A DNA stretch of 64,000 nucleotides from Apus apus (Eukaryota > Chordata > Aves > Apodiformes > Apodidae), in NCBI RefSeq assembly GCF_020740795.1, contig NC_067285.1, positions 16,174,001 through 16,238,000 of the forward strand, read 5' to 3'. The notes beneath the pieces are model-generated. The model had not been told where the DNA came from. It searched no databases and saw only the letters and a program-made list of their open reading frames with translations. A program made the translations under genes and the position numbers. How positions within the stretch are numbered: position 1 is the first letter of the stretch; every line of letters starts with the position of its first letter. Positions 37,201-48,000 of the stretch are shown in pieces.

Positions 37201-40200
37201 TGGGAATTATTAAACCTAACAGCACCACCCAGTGAAATTTCCAAGAACACAAAACCCAAAAATAAATTGGCTTGAGTGGGGAAGATGATCAGCTGTTTTT
37301 TATAATCTGCATGACTTACACATCCTTGACTAAGGAGATGGTCTATTTCGAAACAAGCAGTTAGAAATGATTTTGGCATTAGCTCTAGCTGTGAAGGAGA
37401 TACCCTATTAAGTCCATGCTGCTATTGAATCTGACACTACACTCAAGTGACAGCAAAGAAAAGCATAAGCTTTGGGAATGTGCCGTGATTTCCAGCTGCA
37501 TTCATTTAGTGCTACTAGCAGAAAACTGTGTCTGAACAGGGTTGAGTGATAATGAGAACCTGACTTGAACTTAGAGAGCCCCTTGGTGACTTACAGATGA
37601 AAAGGCTTACTGCACAGACCAAATCAAGAACATGTAATATCTCAAAGAAAACAGTACAGGTGACAGACCAAAACTGATGAAAGAACAGTAAATTCTGACA
37701 GAACTAAAACCATGCATACTATTCAGGCCACGTCCACTCATACAAGATACTTTTTAGTAAAAAAGCTGTACTAAGCAAGGAATGTACATTGCACCTTCAA
37801 AAGGTATCCTGAAAAAGCAGTTACTGTAAAAATAAATTAAACTGCACATGAAATTCCATGTAAGTGAAAACCAGCAAGTATAATCTTTGGTTGTAGTAAC
37901 AGCAATAATGTGAGAGTGCAGAGGAATTGCACATCTAGATAGTAGCGACCTAGCCCACACTAACACAACTTAGGGGTTCATGTTCCTAAACACGACAGCT
38001 GAAAACAAGAAACAATACAGTAAAAAGCTGCAAAATCATTATTAGAAGGCTGACAAAGTTTCTTATATGGGGATTTGAGAAATGTAATATATTATTTATA
38101 TAGTAATATGAAATAATAATATTAAATAATATGAAATAATATAATAATATGAAATAATATTTCAATCTTCTTAAGTACACTGAAAAAACTTACCATGTCC
38201 ACAATGACTAATCTTGCAGATAAAGGTAAATAAGAGCCAAGAAACTGAATACAAGCTGTACATAAAATATGTTCGTGTTCAAATACAGGTATAAACTAAG
38301 ATAAGGAAGTGGATTCCTCATCTCCAGAGTGATGCAAATAGATCAGGATGCTATTATAATTTTTAATAGAGATGTAAATCAATTAAATTGTGCAAGCTGA
38401 GCTATATTCCATTTCTGGAAGTAAAGAGACAGCAGAGCACAATCCCTGCATAAACTCTTGAAAATACTACTATGAAACATTGATGGTTATGTTATACTTC
38501 ATAGCCAAAATTAGTAGCTTTCCCGACACGCACTCAAAAACCTGAAGAAAATCCAAGCTATAATCTGCATTTTACTACTGCCAGACTGTAAATAAGTTTT
38601 ATACTATAAAAAAAAACAACTTATAAAGAAAACCTCTTGCATTCCTACTGATTGTCACAATTTGTTCCTTTAAGAAACAAATGCTTTACAGAACCCAACA
38701 ACTATCCAACTAATTAAATGACACAATGCCAATTTGTCTAAAAACCACTATTTTACCCTTAGCAGATACAAATTCAATAACCTCTTCAGTACACTTCTTT
38801 TTTTTTGCAGTGCAGTCACAACACAACTCTTTCAATAGAAGCAGTTCAATGTGTTTTCCCACATAGCACTTTCCTCTAACAGCAGAGAAGACACCCCATG
38901 GCCCACTCCACTCTAGACTGAATGCTTCAGGGTGCTTGTGAGCCAACTGCTACAATATTGTGAAACAGTAGCACAGAAAGCCAAGTGATGAAATATCATG
39001 TAATAGCTGTCCTCATTTTCTCAGAATACACCACACAGGCATGTTCAGACAGCACTTCAGCATGAGAACGAACATCACTGCTTTCACAGAAAACTTGCTA
39101 TATACCTAGTTGCTTGGTTATGCTAATAATGCCATTCTGAAGGCATGATCAGGAACTGAAGAATTGCTTTTCTGCACACATCAAATTGATTTAGGTTAGA
39201 CTGGCCCTTCTGTATAGAGCTGCCAGTCTCTCAGCTTCAAACTGAGTTTTGGGGGATGGTGAGGGGTGTAGCTTTTTGTGTGAAAGAACATTGAGCTATT
39301 TCTATTCTCATATGTATCAAAAAGATTACTACCCTCTTTCTAACCTGAATGCTCAGCTCTACAGCAGTAACTTGAGACCTACTGCTCTCATTCCACTGAT
39401 GTAGTGAAATCAGTCACTAAATATTTCTTACATGGATGTGGAAAAAGGCAGAAAGATTTCTAGCAAAAAAGAACACTTATGGAACTCACACATTTGCTGT
39501 ATAACTTTCTAGTTCTTACTTTACAGTAGCATGAACAAAACACTAACATCTAGCAATGTTTTATGTTACTTCCCTTATTTATTTCAACTGATGAATTTTC
39601 ATTTTGTTTATGATCAGGATCCATTTGTTTGAATTGTGTGCATTAAAGAAACAAGTAAGTTTTAACATGTATACTGAAAAAAGGAACACTGCTTCAGAGT
39701 ACATTCAACTCAGCAGAGTAAACAGTAAGTTATACAAATGTTGCTTTGAAGTGTGCAAAAAAGATGAAGCAGTAAGACAGTAAGATATATTCAGGAGTTA
39801 TAGTGCGTGTTTTTTTCTCCAGTACATTAACCTAAAAAACCCCACACAACTGCTGAGATCTGTAGTAATTAGCAATATTCTAAGTTTACTCTCTTGACAA
39901 ACAGAAATAAAGTTGCTCTGACTCTCCAGAAGTGGCATAATAATTTCAGACTAAATTGCAGCTCTGTAATTAATCAGTAGGTTTATCAATGATGTAGTAA
40001 AGAACTTATCTGAATTTTAACACCAGCAACTTCTGTCTCATATAAATGCTGTTATAATTTCACAGCAGTTGTACATTAAGTTGTAAACAATTATGTAAGT
40101 TTTTCCTATGCTCCAAACACTTGGAGGAGTTTCAGAAACGACTTAAGCTCAACCTGAACATGAAAATTAAAACTAATACCGCAGATGGCACATCAAAGTA

Positions 40201-40255
40201 AGTGATGTAGCACTGGCTCACCGATTACCAGTCCTTCACCCCTCATCTGCCTTCC
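34290..40255. other. Intergenic sequence upstream of the DUSP11 CpG island
   Basis: Six kilobases of AT-rich DNA. A 124-codon minus ORF (37005-37379) has a hydrophobic stretch near its end but no recognised family and no visible exon partners. Simple AT repeats occur at 38086-38163. No other gene or element is recognised. Confidence 0.5.
38086..38163. repeat. AT-rich tandem repeat
   Basis: Imperfect tandem copies of an aatatgaaataat unit over about 78 bases, a degenerate minisatellite-like array. Confidence 0.75.
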
Positions 40256-40783
40256 ACTCTAAACAGGAGAGGCCGTGCCCTCTCATCTATCCACCTTCGG
40301 AACAGCAGGAGGCGAACACGACACCGCTGCAAGTCAGAAGCAGCTGGCACGGCCCAGGGCAGCAACCTGCGGGCAGACTGAGTCCGAAACAGGGAAGAAA
40401 ACACCGTCAATAAGAATCGAAAATGGCCCGGAGCGCCGGAGCTGGCAGCATGGACGGGGATGTCTCTCGATGTAAGACAAGGCCAATACCGCCTTCCCGA
40501 CCCCTCGCGCTCCTTGCGTTTCCCCCTCCGACTCCTCCGCAGCTCCCTGGGCTCCCGGCAGCGGCTCACGAGCCCGAGCGGCAGGGCTGCACCGGGCACA
40601 GGCCTGCACCGGGCACAGGGCCGCCCGTCTCTTTGCACCCCCCGCCAGCGCCCGGAGCGCGGGAGGGGCCGCGCAACCCGCCCCAGCCGCGGCGGCAGCA
40701 GCCGCACCGCAGCCCCCTCCGCCGCGCGCGCCGCTTCCCGCCCGGCCGAAGCGCCACCGAGACTCCTCCGCGCCAACGGCCGC

Positions 40784-40795
40784 TGCGCGTGCGCC
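40784..40795 (-). promoter_or_regulatory. NRF1-like site 1
   Basis: tgcgcgtgcgcc, which on the opposite strand reads ggcgcacgcgca and keeps the GCGCAYGCGC core of the NRF1 consensus. Confidence 0.5.
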
Positions 40796-40856
40796 CCAGC
40801 CCCGCCCCCCGGGCACGCACGCGCCCCGAGGCCGGCGCCGTCACCCCCGGTCTTCC

Positions 40857-40868
40857 TGCGCATGCGCA
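40857..40868. promoter_or_regulatory. Perfect NRF1 consensus palindrome
   Basis: tgcgcatgcgca is a perfect 12-base palindrome that fits the NRF1 consensus YGCGCAYGCGCR. It is directly preceded by tcttcc, an inverted ETS-like core, a frequent partner in housekeeping promoters. Confidence 0.7.
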
Positions 40869-40896
40869 GAAACACACCCCCGCTCCCCTCGGTCCC

Positions 40897-40901
40897 ATTG
40901 G
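40897..40901 (-). promoter_or_regulatory. Inverted CCAAT box in the DUSP11 island
   Basis: ATTGG in ggtcccattggccgg, between two NRF1-like palindromes. Confidence 0.5.
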
Positions 40902-40937
40902 CCGGCAGCTCCGTGCGCAGCTCGGAGCGTTCCCCGC

Positions 40938-40949
40938 CGCGCATGCGCC
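40938..40949. promoter_or_regulatory. NRF1-like site 3
   Basis: cgcgcatgcgcc keeps the full GCGCATGCGC palindrome, 81 bases after the perfect copy. Confidence 0.6.
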
Positions 40950-41564
40950 CCCGCCGCCCCGGCCCCGCTCCGGGAGAGCAGGCGCAGCCCCCCCTCCCGG
41001 GCAGGCGGCCGGGGCTGCGCAGCCGCAGCCGGGAGCTTTTTGGGAACGCTCTGTCTCGCAACAGCCTTCCTCTGCAAGGGAAATCCTGTCAGGGTACGGG
41101 CCGCCCGCAGCCCCCGTCCTCCCCGCCCCGCCGGCGCCCGGGCCTCTCCCTGTTACCGACTCCAGCTGCAGCCCGCGCCCTTCTCCGCACAGCCCACCCC
41201 CGCTCCGATAACCGCCTGCCCGCCCCCCGCAGCTGGGCCGCGACCTTCCCCCCCAGCCCCCGTCTCTTCTTCTCTTTTGCTCCCCCAGCGGCGCAGCCTC
41301 CCGCTCGGAGGCGGTCCTGCCCGGGGCTCGCTCCCTGTGGGGACATGCGGCTTTGGGGAGGGAGTCTCTCGCTAGCCTCAAGCGGCTCTGGAGCGGCGGG
41401 TGTGGGCCCTCCGCGGAGCAGGGAGCTCCCCTCGCCCCTCTCGTCCCTGCCCTAGTCCCACAGAGATCGGCGGGTGCTGACGGTGCGCAGGATCTAGCGG
41501 GATCAGACCCGTCTGGATTAGAGCGGGGCAGGTGATGGGTCCCTCCCTTGCTGAGGTGCCGGCC

Positions 41565-41769
41565 TCGCCTCTTGCAGCTGCCTGGAGCTTCTCCTCGTTG
41601 ACACAAGAGTTCTACCTGTGGGAGCACAAGGGCAGAACAGACTGCTCCGAGTCACAGGAGAGGGACGAAAGGCACTGTCAGGAAGAGCTTCATCCCTGCA
41701 GCGCTGCTGCTAGAGTTAGAAACCTGCTGCCTCTCCTCTCTGTTTCTTTTGATCTCCTGGAGAGGAGAG
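41565..41769 (+). other. Possible 5' leader exon of DUSP11
   Basis: A strong donor (GGAGAG|GTGAGTTG) ends at 41769. Acceptors at 41973 (tttgctgcag) and 42020 (ctgctttcag) could join it to the initiator exon. The ORF that runs through it (from ATG 41535) would not be in frame with the phosphatase after either splice, so it is most likely untranslated. Its left boundary is unknown. Confidence 0.35.
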
Positions 41770-42021
41770 GTGAGTTGTCTTTCCTTCTTGCTGTACTGTA
41801 GCCGTGGACAAAATAGGCTAGCTAGCAAGTTGCAGAACTTTTTCTGGACGGCTTCAAGCCCCAGCTGACTGCTTGGTTTATTTTACTTGAGAGCCAGCCC
41901 TGTGAAAGGGCCCGCTGATGGAGAAAGAGATCAGCACCGTGTTAACTGCGCGGTTCTCTCTCCTTTGCTGCAGTGCCCACTTTCACCGCTGTCTCCTGCT
42001 CTGCCTGCTCCTGCTTTCAGC

Positions 42022-42050
42022 ATGGTAAAGAAGAATACTATCCCCGATGG
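42022..42050 (+). CDS. DUSP11: DUSP11 coding exon 1
   Basis: The initiator ATG in gcATGG context plus codons for VKKNTIPD, ending GATGG|GTAAGT with two bases left over. An in-frame stop at 41866-41868 closes the frame upstream, with no earlier ATG. A possible acceptor lies at 41973 or 42020. Confidence 0.8.
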
Positions 42051-45000
42051 GTAAGTATCCCTCACACTAAGCAAGAGGCAGGAGCGAGCACGGTCCTGCC
42101 TACAAAGAAGGGGCACTGACTGCCCCAGGCGGTTTCTTGCCACAAGCACCTTCACCACCTACAGCCAGGTAAGGTAGGTATCTTCTCCAAGACAGGAACA
42201 GTCTAGCCCTTCACCCCCAGGTGAGTATAATGCTCCAAACTGTCTGTGAACTCTTCTTCATCAGTGTGGAGAGCAGCCCGTCTTCTCGCCCCACATAAGA
42301 CTATGTGACGCTGTTGGTTCGTGACAATCAGCCAAACACAGTCCCTTCTTAACTTCCTTAGACTCAGGTGTGTACTTACTGGGGAAATGGGAGAGTACTC
42401 CATCCTTCTGGCTACTCGGATGTTTGCTACCAGGAGTGGGAGAAGACCAGACGAGAAGGGAGCAGGTGGTTGCATACATGTGATTAATGAATATTTTCAT
42501 CAATTCAGATTCAGAAAAATCCTGTATTTTTTTTTTAACAACAGGACAACAAAAATGTTGCATCGAAAAAAACCCAAACAAACCAAACCAAAAACATTAC
42601 TCCCTACTTTTCCTCCGCTTGTGTTTGGAGCATCTTTCAGGCTACATGCATTTCTTTAAGTGTGGAAGAAGCAGTCGACTTGGCTTCTGGCTTCTATGAC
42701 TGCAAACTAATATCTATGTGTCTTTCAAGGACAGAAACCACTGTGGAGTGGTTGGTTACAAAGTTAGTGTTACTATCTGACAAAGCTCATTATTTTGAAA
42801 TGTCTTCAGCTTTTTCAGATACTTGTTTTTGATACTACTGACAAATCAGGCTAGATATCCACACCATGAGGTTTTTGGCAGTAAAGGAGTTTAAGGAATT
42901 GTCAGTCTCATTCAGCAGTATATTGATGTCATGCTTGTGCTAGCACAGAATGTTGTAGTTCTTCATGGTGAAGTAGATTAATACACCAGAGAAAAATAGC
43001 AGTGAACCCTGGAAGAGGACTTAAGGAAATTTTCTGGCCTCAGAAATAGTTGTTGGCAGAAGTCAGACTGTGTTACACTATAGCATAAGGAGCAGACCAG
43101 ATAATGGTAGTGTGCTATGGAAGTACAAATTTAGTCACATGACAGGATTGTAATAGCAATAAATCTAACAGTAACTTTCATTTTTAATGATACTGCAAGA
43201 GAAGCAGAGTAGTAGATAAACCAAAGAAAGTCAAGCTACTCGTAGATACTTTTTAAGATTGTCTTTCTGTTACAGTCTCAGCTCTTTATGCAGTTCTCAA
43301 CAGTTTTAATCCAAATTCCATTATGCTAATTAAAGCAATAAAATAAATGTTAGGTTTCAGTTCAGTTGTAAGTAGCTAGGAATAGTGCAACTAAACAAGA
43401 AATGGTGACTTTTTTTAACTAGTCAGCTAATTACTATCACCTTTTGCAATACTGGCTTCTGTTATCCCACTTGAAGCTGGAGGCTCCTATGCAAGCCCTG
43501 TTGATGATTCTCAGTTAGTTGGTCTTGGAGCTGATTGTTTTTTAAAAGTGCTTTTCTAAGTTTGTTGCTGTTTGGTTTTTAGTTTTCCTTGAACTGGGGC
43601 CATTTAACTTGTTGCTTCTGTTACAAAGCATATTGCTGCTATATCATTGGCTTAATCTAGATCACATATCTTGTTAACTTCTATTAGGATGCATTAAGCT
43701 AGTTTCTTTTCTGCTGTTTTACTGGATATCTCTGAAATGTTTAGATTACGGAAAAAGTCAATAAACCAATAAACTAGACTTAAAAACCTTTAACAGATTA
43801 GCTGACTAGTAGTATCAATAATAATTTTTTAATTTATATATTTAACTGGAAGCCATTCAAGCTTCATAGAAATTTCATAGGGAAAGGAGAATAATTTTTT
43901 TAGTTTGAATTTAACACATTTTCTCAACCAAGAAGTGATTGTTTTGTTTCGAATGACAAGCAAAATTCCGTTTATGTTTTAAGGTAATTGATGGTAGTTG
44001 GGAAGCGCTGAAGACAAAACAGGGAATTGGGAACTGCGAAAGCTAAGTGGTTGAATAATTGGGGAATTTATGTTTTGTTGACTGTCAGCTCTTGATCTGC
44101 ATGTTGTCTTTGGATTGTTTAACTGTTTGAATACTTAGGAGAATCTGTAACTGAAAATGTGCCATGTATGCACAGTGTGTCACTTGTTATTTAAGTGGTG
44201 TTCTCTGTTAAGCACTTCTCTGTTTGAACATGCAAATTCTGGGGTTTTTATGGCTTTGGATAGTTTAGAGTTCAGAAAAAATTTGATTACCATGTTGGGC
44301 CCATGAAAGCCTATCAAACTTTAGAGTTTGATTTGCAGTTCCTTTTGCACACCTCTTGAGATTCTCAGGGAGGTTTGATCTGTGGGTTTGTTTTGTGGAA
44401 GGACCAGAAATATCACACATTTTAAGATGATTGTTTACTTTAATGTATACTGACCTAGACTGTCTGCAATTTAACAACCTTTGTGTTTGTACAAAAGTCC
44501 TTGGAGTTCAGTTTCTTCCTGGATATGTCATCTGACTGTTAAATTTGTGTTGGGAAGCAACAATTTTTCTCTGAATTCGTGTGATTTCATTTTAGATTCT
44601 TTTAACATCATCTTTCTAATGTGAATGTCATTGATTCTATGGCCAGATCTATTACCTCTGTGATGCAAATACCTAGATTTATTTCTAGGCATAGAAATAA
44701 ATTTCATGTCTGTGTCTCAGTAAGATAGCACTGCCCATTTCAGAAAACTTCTGCCATCTTTTCAGGTATTTCATGTCTAGCTTGTTTTTCACTCAAGTCT
44801 CTGTTATCTTTTAGTCATTGGTACAAAAATGATGATGGTTCCAAGTCTTGTGATAACACTTTTGATTCCTGGCTTTCTTCCTTCTTAAGTTCAAGCAGGA
44901 CGCAAATGATGTGTCAAAATTCTCATTCATACTTGTTAAAATGCTTATTTATATCTTTGCTCCTGTAACTCCTGTTTATGTGACCACCTGAAGCTAACTT

Positions 45001-48000
45001 GTCTTTGGTCCTTTCTGTCTTTATGTAGACTTCTTCAGCAGGAGTTTTACTTCTGTTAGTCCCCATTACCTACACTTCCCAACAATATTCCTTTACTGAC
45101 AACAGAACAAATCTGAATTTATTTATTTCACCTATCCTTAATTTCAATCTGTTATTTTCAATTTGAGATAACTTTTAGTTCTGTAGTGGAATGCTGAGAT
45201 GTCCTATTTAAATACTATTTTAAAGATAAAATGGAACACATACCCTTTATTTTTCCTGATAAAGAGTGTTCTTCTACTCACTTTCTGCCACACTGTCAGC
45301 AGCTTTTGATTTTTTTGCTGATTTTGCAGATATTTTTTTTTTCTGGGAGGATTAAAATGGCTTTAAAAACAGAATAAAACCCCAAGTTTATGAGGTCTGA
45401 CAACAAGCTGTGTAGTCCTGGTGCATCCATCTGTCAATCCTTTAAACAGAAAAAAGGTTCAGAATTTTTACAAAGTCTTCATTACATTGCTAACTAAAGA
45501 AAATAATATTTTTAAGCTTTTTCCATTTTGGCTCATAATTGCCCATATTTATTATAATCATGGTAGATTTCCAAGAGAAAGCAGGTTTAAAAAGAGTTGA
45601 ATGTCTAATTTATGGCGTCTTTTACGTTTTATTATTACATAAGGTATTTGGTCCTTTGTGATTAGGATATTTTACTTTTACCTTCCTTCAAAATGTTTGT
45701 AAAGATGTAAATGTGAGTATGGCTGGCTGTAAGATTAAATCCTACTTTTGTAAAGCATTTTGTACATTTTTATTGGTAGAGGTAGCACGAAAGAGTAATT
45801 GAACTAGATTGAAGAAAAAAATACTGTATTCTTGTTTGGTTTACCTCTGTGACAGCATTTACTGTGCTAGCTTCTATATCTCTAGGTTCAGCCTATTTCT
45901 AATTCTATTTGGAAGCAAAAGCAGGAAGAGTATTTCCTTGTTTAAATAAAGACATAATTTCCAGAGTTTATTTAAATTAGCAAGAAGCAGAAGCTTGTAT
46001 TACGGTCATTGAATCATAGAATCATAGAATCCTAGGGGTTGGAAGGGACCTCGAAAGATCATCTAGTCCAACCCCCCCAATTGAGAATGTGCTCTTTTTG
46101 TTTCCCTCTATGCAACTAGCCTTAGCTAAGGGAGCACATGAAGTAGGAACCTATTTTTGCTGCCTTGTTGCAATGATAAGGTACAAAGTTCCTGCAGTAG
46201 TTTAGTATGTAGTAAAAGTTTTTACAGCAAACAGCACTCAGTGATTTAATCTCTAGTGTGCCCTTATACCTTCTCACCTTGTATTGGTCTTCTACATGAC
46301 AGCTGTTTGCAACAGCCTTCCTAATGATGAGTTATTATTGCTCCTTTGTTATTTCATTTGTTATCCATTAAACTAAGCATCTGTATGTCTACAATGTGAG
46401 CCTCAATCTGTTCTTTAGCTCATGATGAAGACAAAAAACATGCTAGTGGTACAGATATTAAGGTAGTAGATTGTTACATTAGTTGTTAGTATTAATTTAG
46501 CTTCTGGTCACCATGTTATAAGTGTTTCTTTTGTGTCTTCCAGGAATCTATGAATGCTAGTGTTGTTATTTAAATACTATGACAAGTATAGTTATGGATA
46601 TTTCATTGACAGTTTTGCCAGCCAACATCTAATTTTTATTATGGTCCCATATGGGAATCATGAGCAAAGCAAAATACTCAGTGCTAGAATAATTTACAAT
46701 AGAGTATTTGGTTTATTTCATAAATTATGTGGGTTTATGGAAATCAAAAGGAACTCTGGAAGCTGTTGAATGCTCCCTTAAAGGGGGAGATTAATTTAAA
46801 CATTAATTCAGAAAATTGTAAGTGAATGGGCACCAATGTTAAAGAATGTTATTTAAAAGTTTTGTATTTTAATACTTGAGGTACTAGCTGAAAATGCAAA
46901 GAGACCATGTAGATTTTAGGTCATCCAGCTGCATCTTCTGAGGTCATAGAGATAATTTGTTTTCACATGAGGAGAAGAAGAAGTAGTCCTAAATCATACA
47001 ATCATAGAATGGTTTGGGTTGAAAGGGACCCTAAAGATCATTTAGTGAGTTACCTCTTTGAAGCTAAAATTGATCTGCTGAACAGTGTTTCCATTTCTGA
47101 AATGTGACATGTCAAGACTTTCTTGAGTGCAATGCAGAATCTGTGAATACCAGTTCTTTGTGGTTTTGGAATTACTAACTCTTTGAGCATCACAACAAAT
47201 CTTCCTGTGAGTAGGTGATTTTTGCTAAGTGTTGGTATGATGGAATATTCGCTGTATTGATGAAAGTACCAAGAGCAAGTGCAGTCAAGTATGTTTAAGA
47301 AGCATATCACAAAGTAAACACGTATGCAAATCTAGAAGCTTTGTATTTTTTATGAAAGTAAACTTTGCATGTTATTGTCAATTAAATGATTGATACAAAT
47401 GTATGACAACTTTTAAAAGGTGCTTAATTCAGCCAAGTGTAAAAAATTTCACCAACTATAATATAACAATACTTTTTTACCTGTTGAACCTTACTTTTCT
47501 GCTTTGCTTTATATTTGTGCTACTTGTTTGTAAATGCTGTCCTACTATTTTGAGGGGGGAAATTTTGTGGAAGTTGAAGGAAGGAAAAAACCAAACTGTT
47601 TTCAAATGTCCTGATGACACCTTGGAACTACTTAATGGAATAGTTGCAGATCTGGGGACATAGTTCTACTATATAACAGCAATCATGGACATTCTTTGTG
47701 GTAATGCTCTACAGAAAATAAATATTCATTTTATTATGGCTCCTGACTTCAAGCTTGCAAACGATAAAAATGTCTTTATTTAAGCTGTGTAGTGTGCTAG
47801 ATAATCTTCTGCTCAGATCAGTGCTGTAGCAACATTTTGTTGAAATTCTTCCAGCATTTGCTGTTTCTTTTATCCCAAAGTAATGTTAATCTATTGATTT
47901 TATTCAAATATATAACAACATATTTTTATAGTTATTCTAAAAATATGTGAGTTTCTTGGTGAAACAGGCAGGTTTCTAATGGAAGATGGATTTTTACAAA

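Larger units (their letters stand above)
40260..41560 (+). promoter_or_regulatory. CpG-island promoter upstream of DUSP11
   Basis: About 1.3 kb of very CpG-rich DNA rising out of AT-rich sequence. It contains three NRF1-like palindromes, an inverted CCAAT box, GC boxes and no TATA box. The DUSP11 initiator lies about 500 bases beyond its right edge. The island could also drive a transcript leftwards, but no minus-strand coding exons were found. The long ORFs on both strands (for example 40566-41627 minus and 40460-41455 plus) are products of the GC-rich composition. Confidence 0.85.

Noticed and set aside
37005..37379. 124-codon minus ORF with a hydrophobic segment
   Set aside because: The hydrophobic part comes from T-rich DNA. 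The region includes an imperfect duplication (ctgaaaactgctc occurs twice) and shows no family resemblance.
40460..41627. Very long ORFs on both strands (331 codons plus, 353 codons minus)
   Set aside because: They lie in the CpG island, where stop codons are rare. The translations are Arg/Pro/Ala/Gly-rich in every frame, with no domain or codon signal.
41532..41801. ORF running into the DUSP11 leader as an alternative N-terminus
   Set aside because: Spliced at 41769 to either acceptor (41973 or 42020) it is out of frame with the phosphatase exons.
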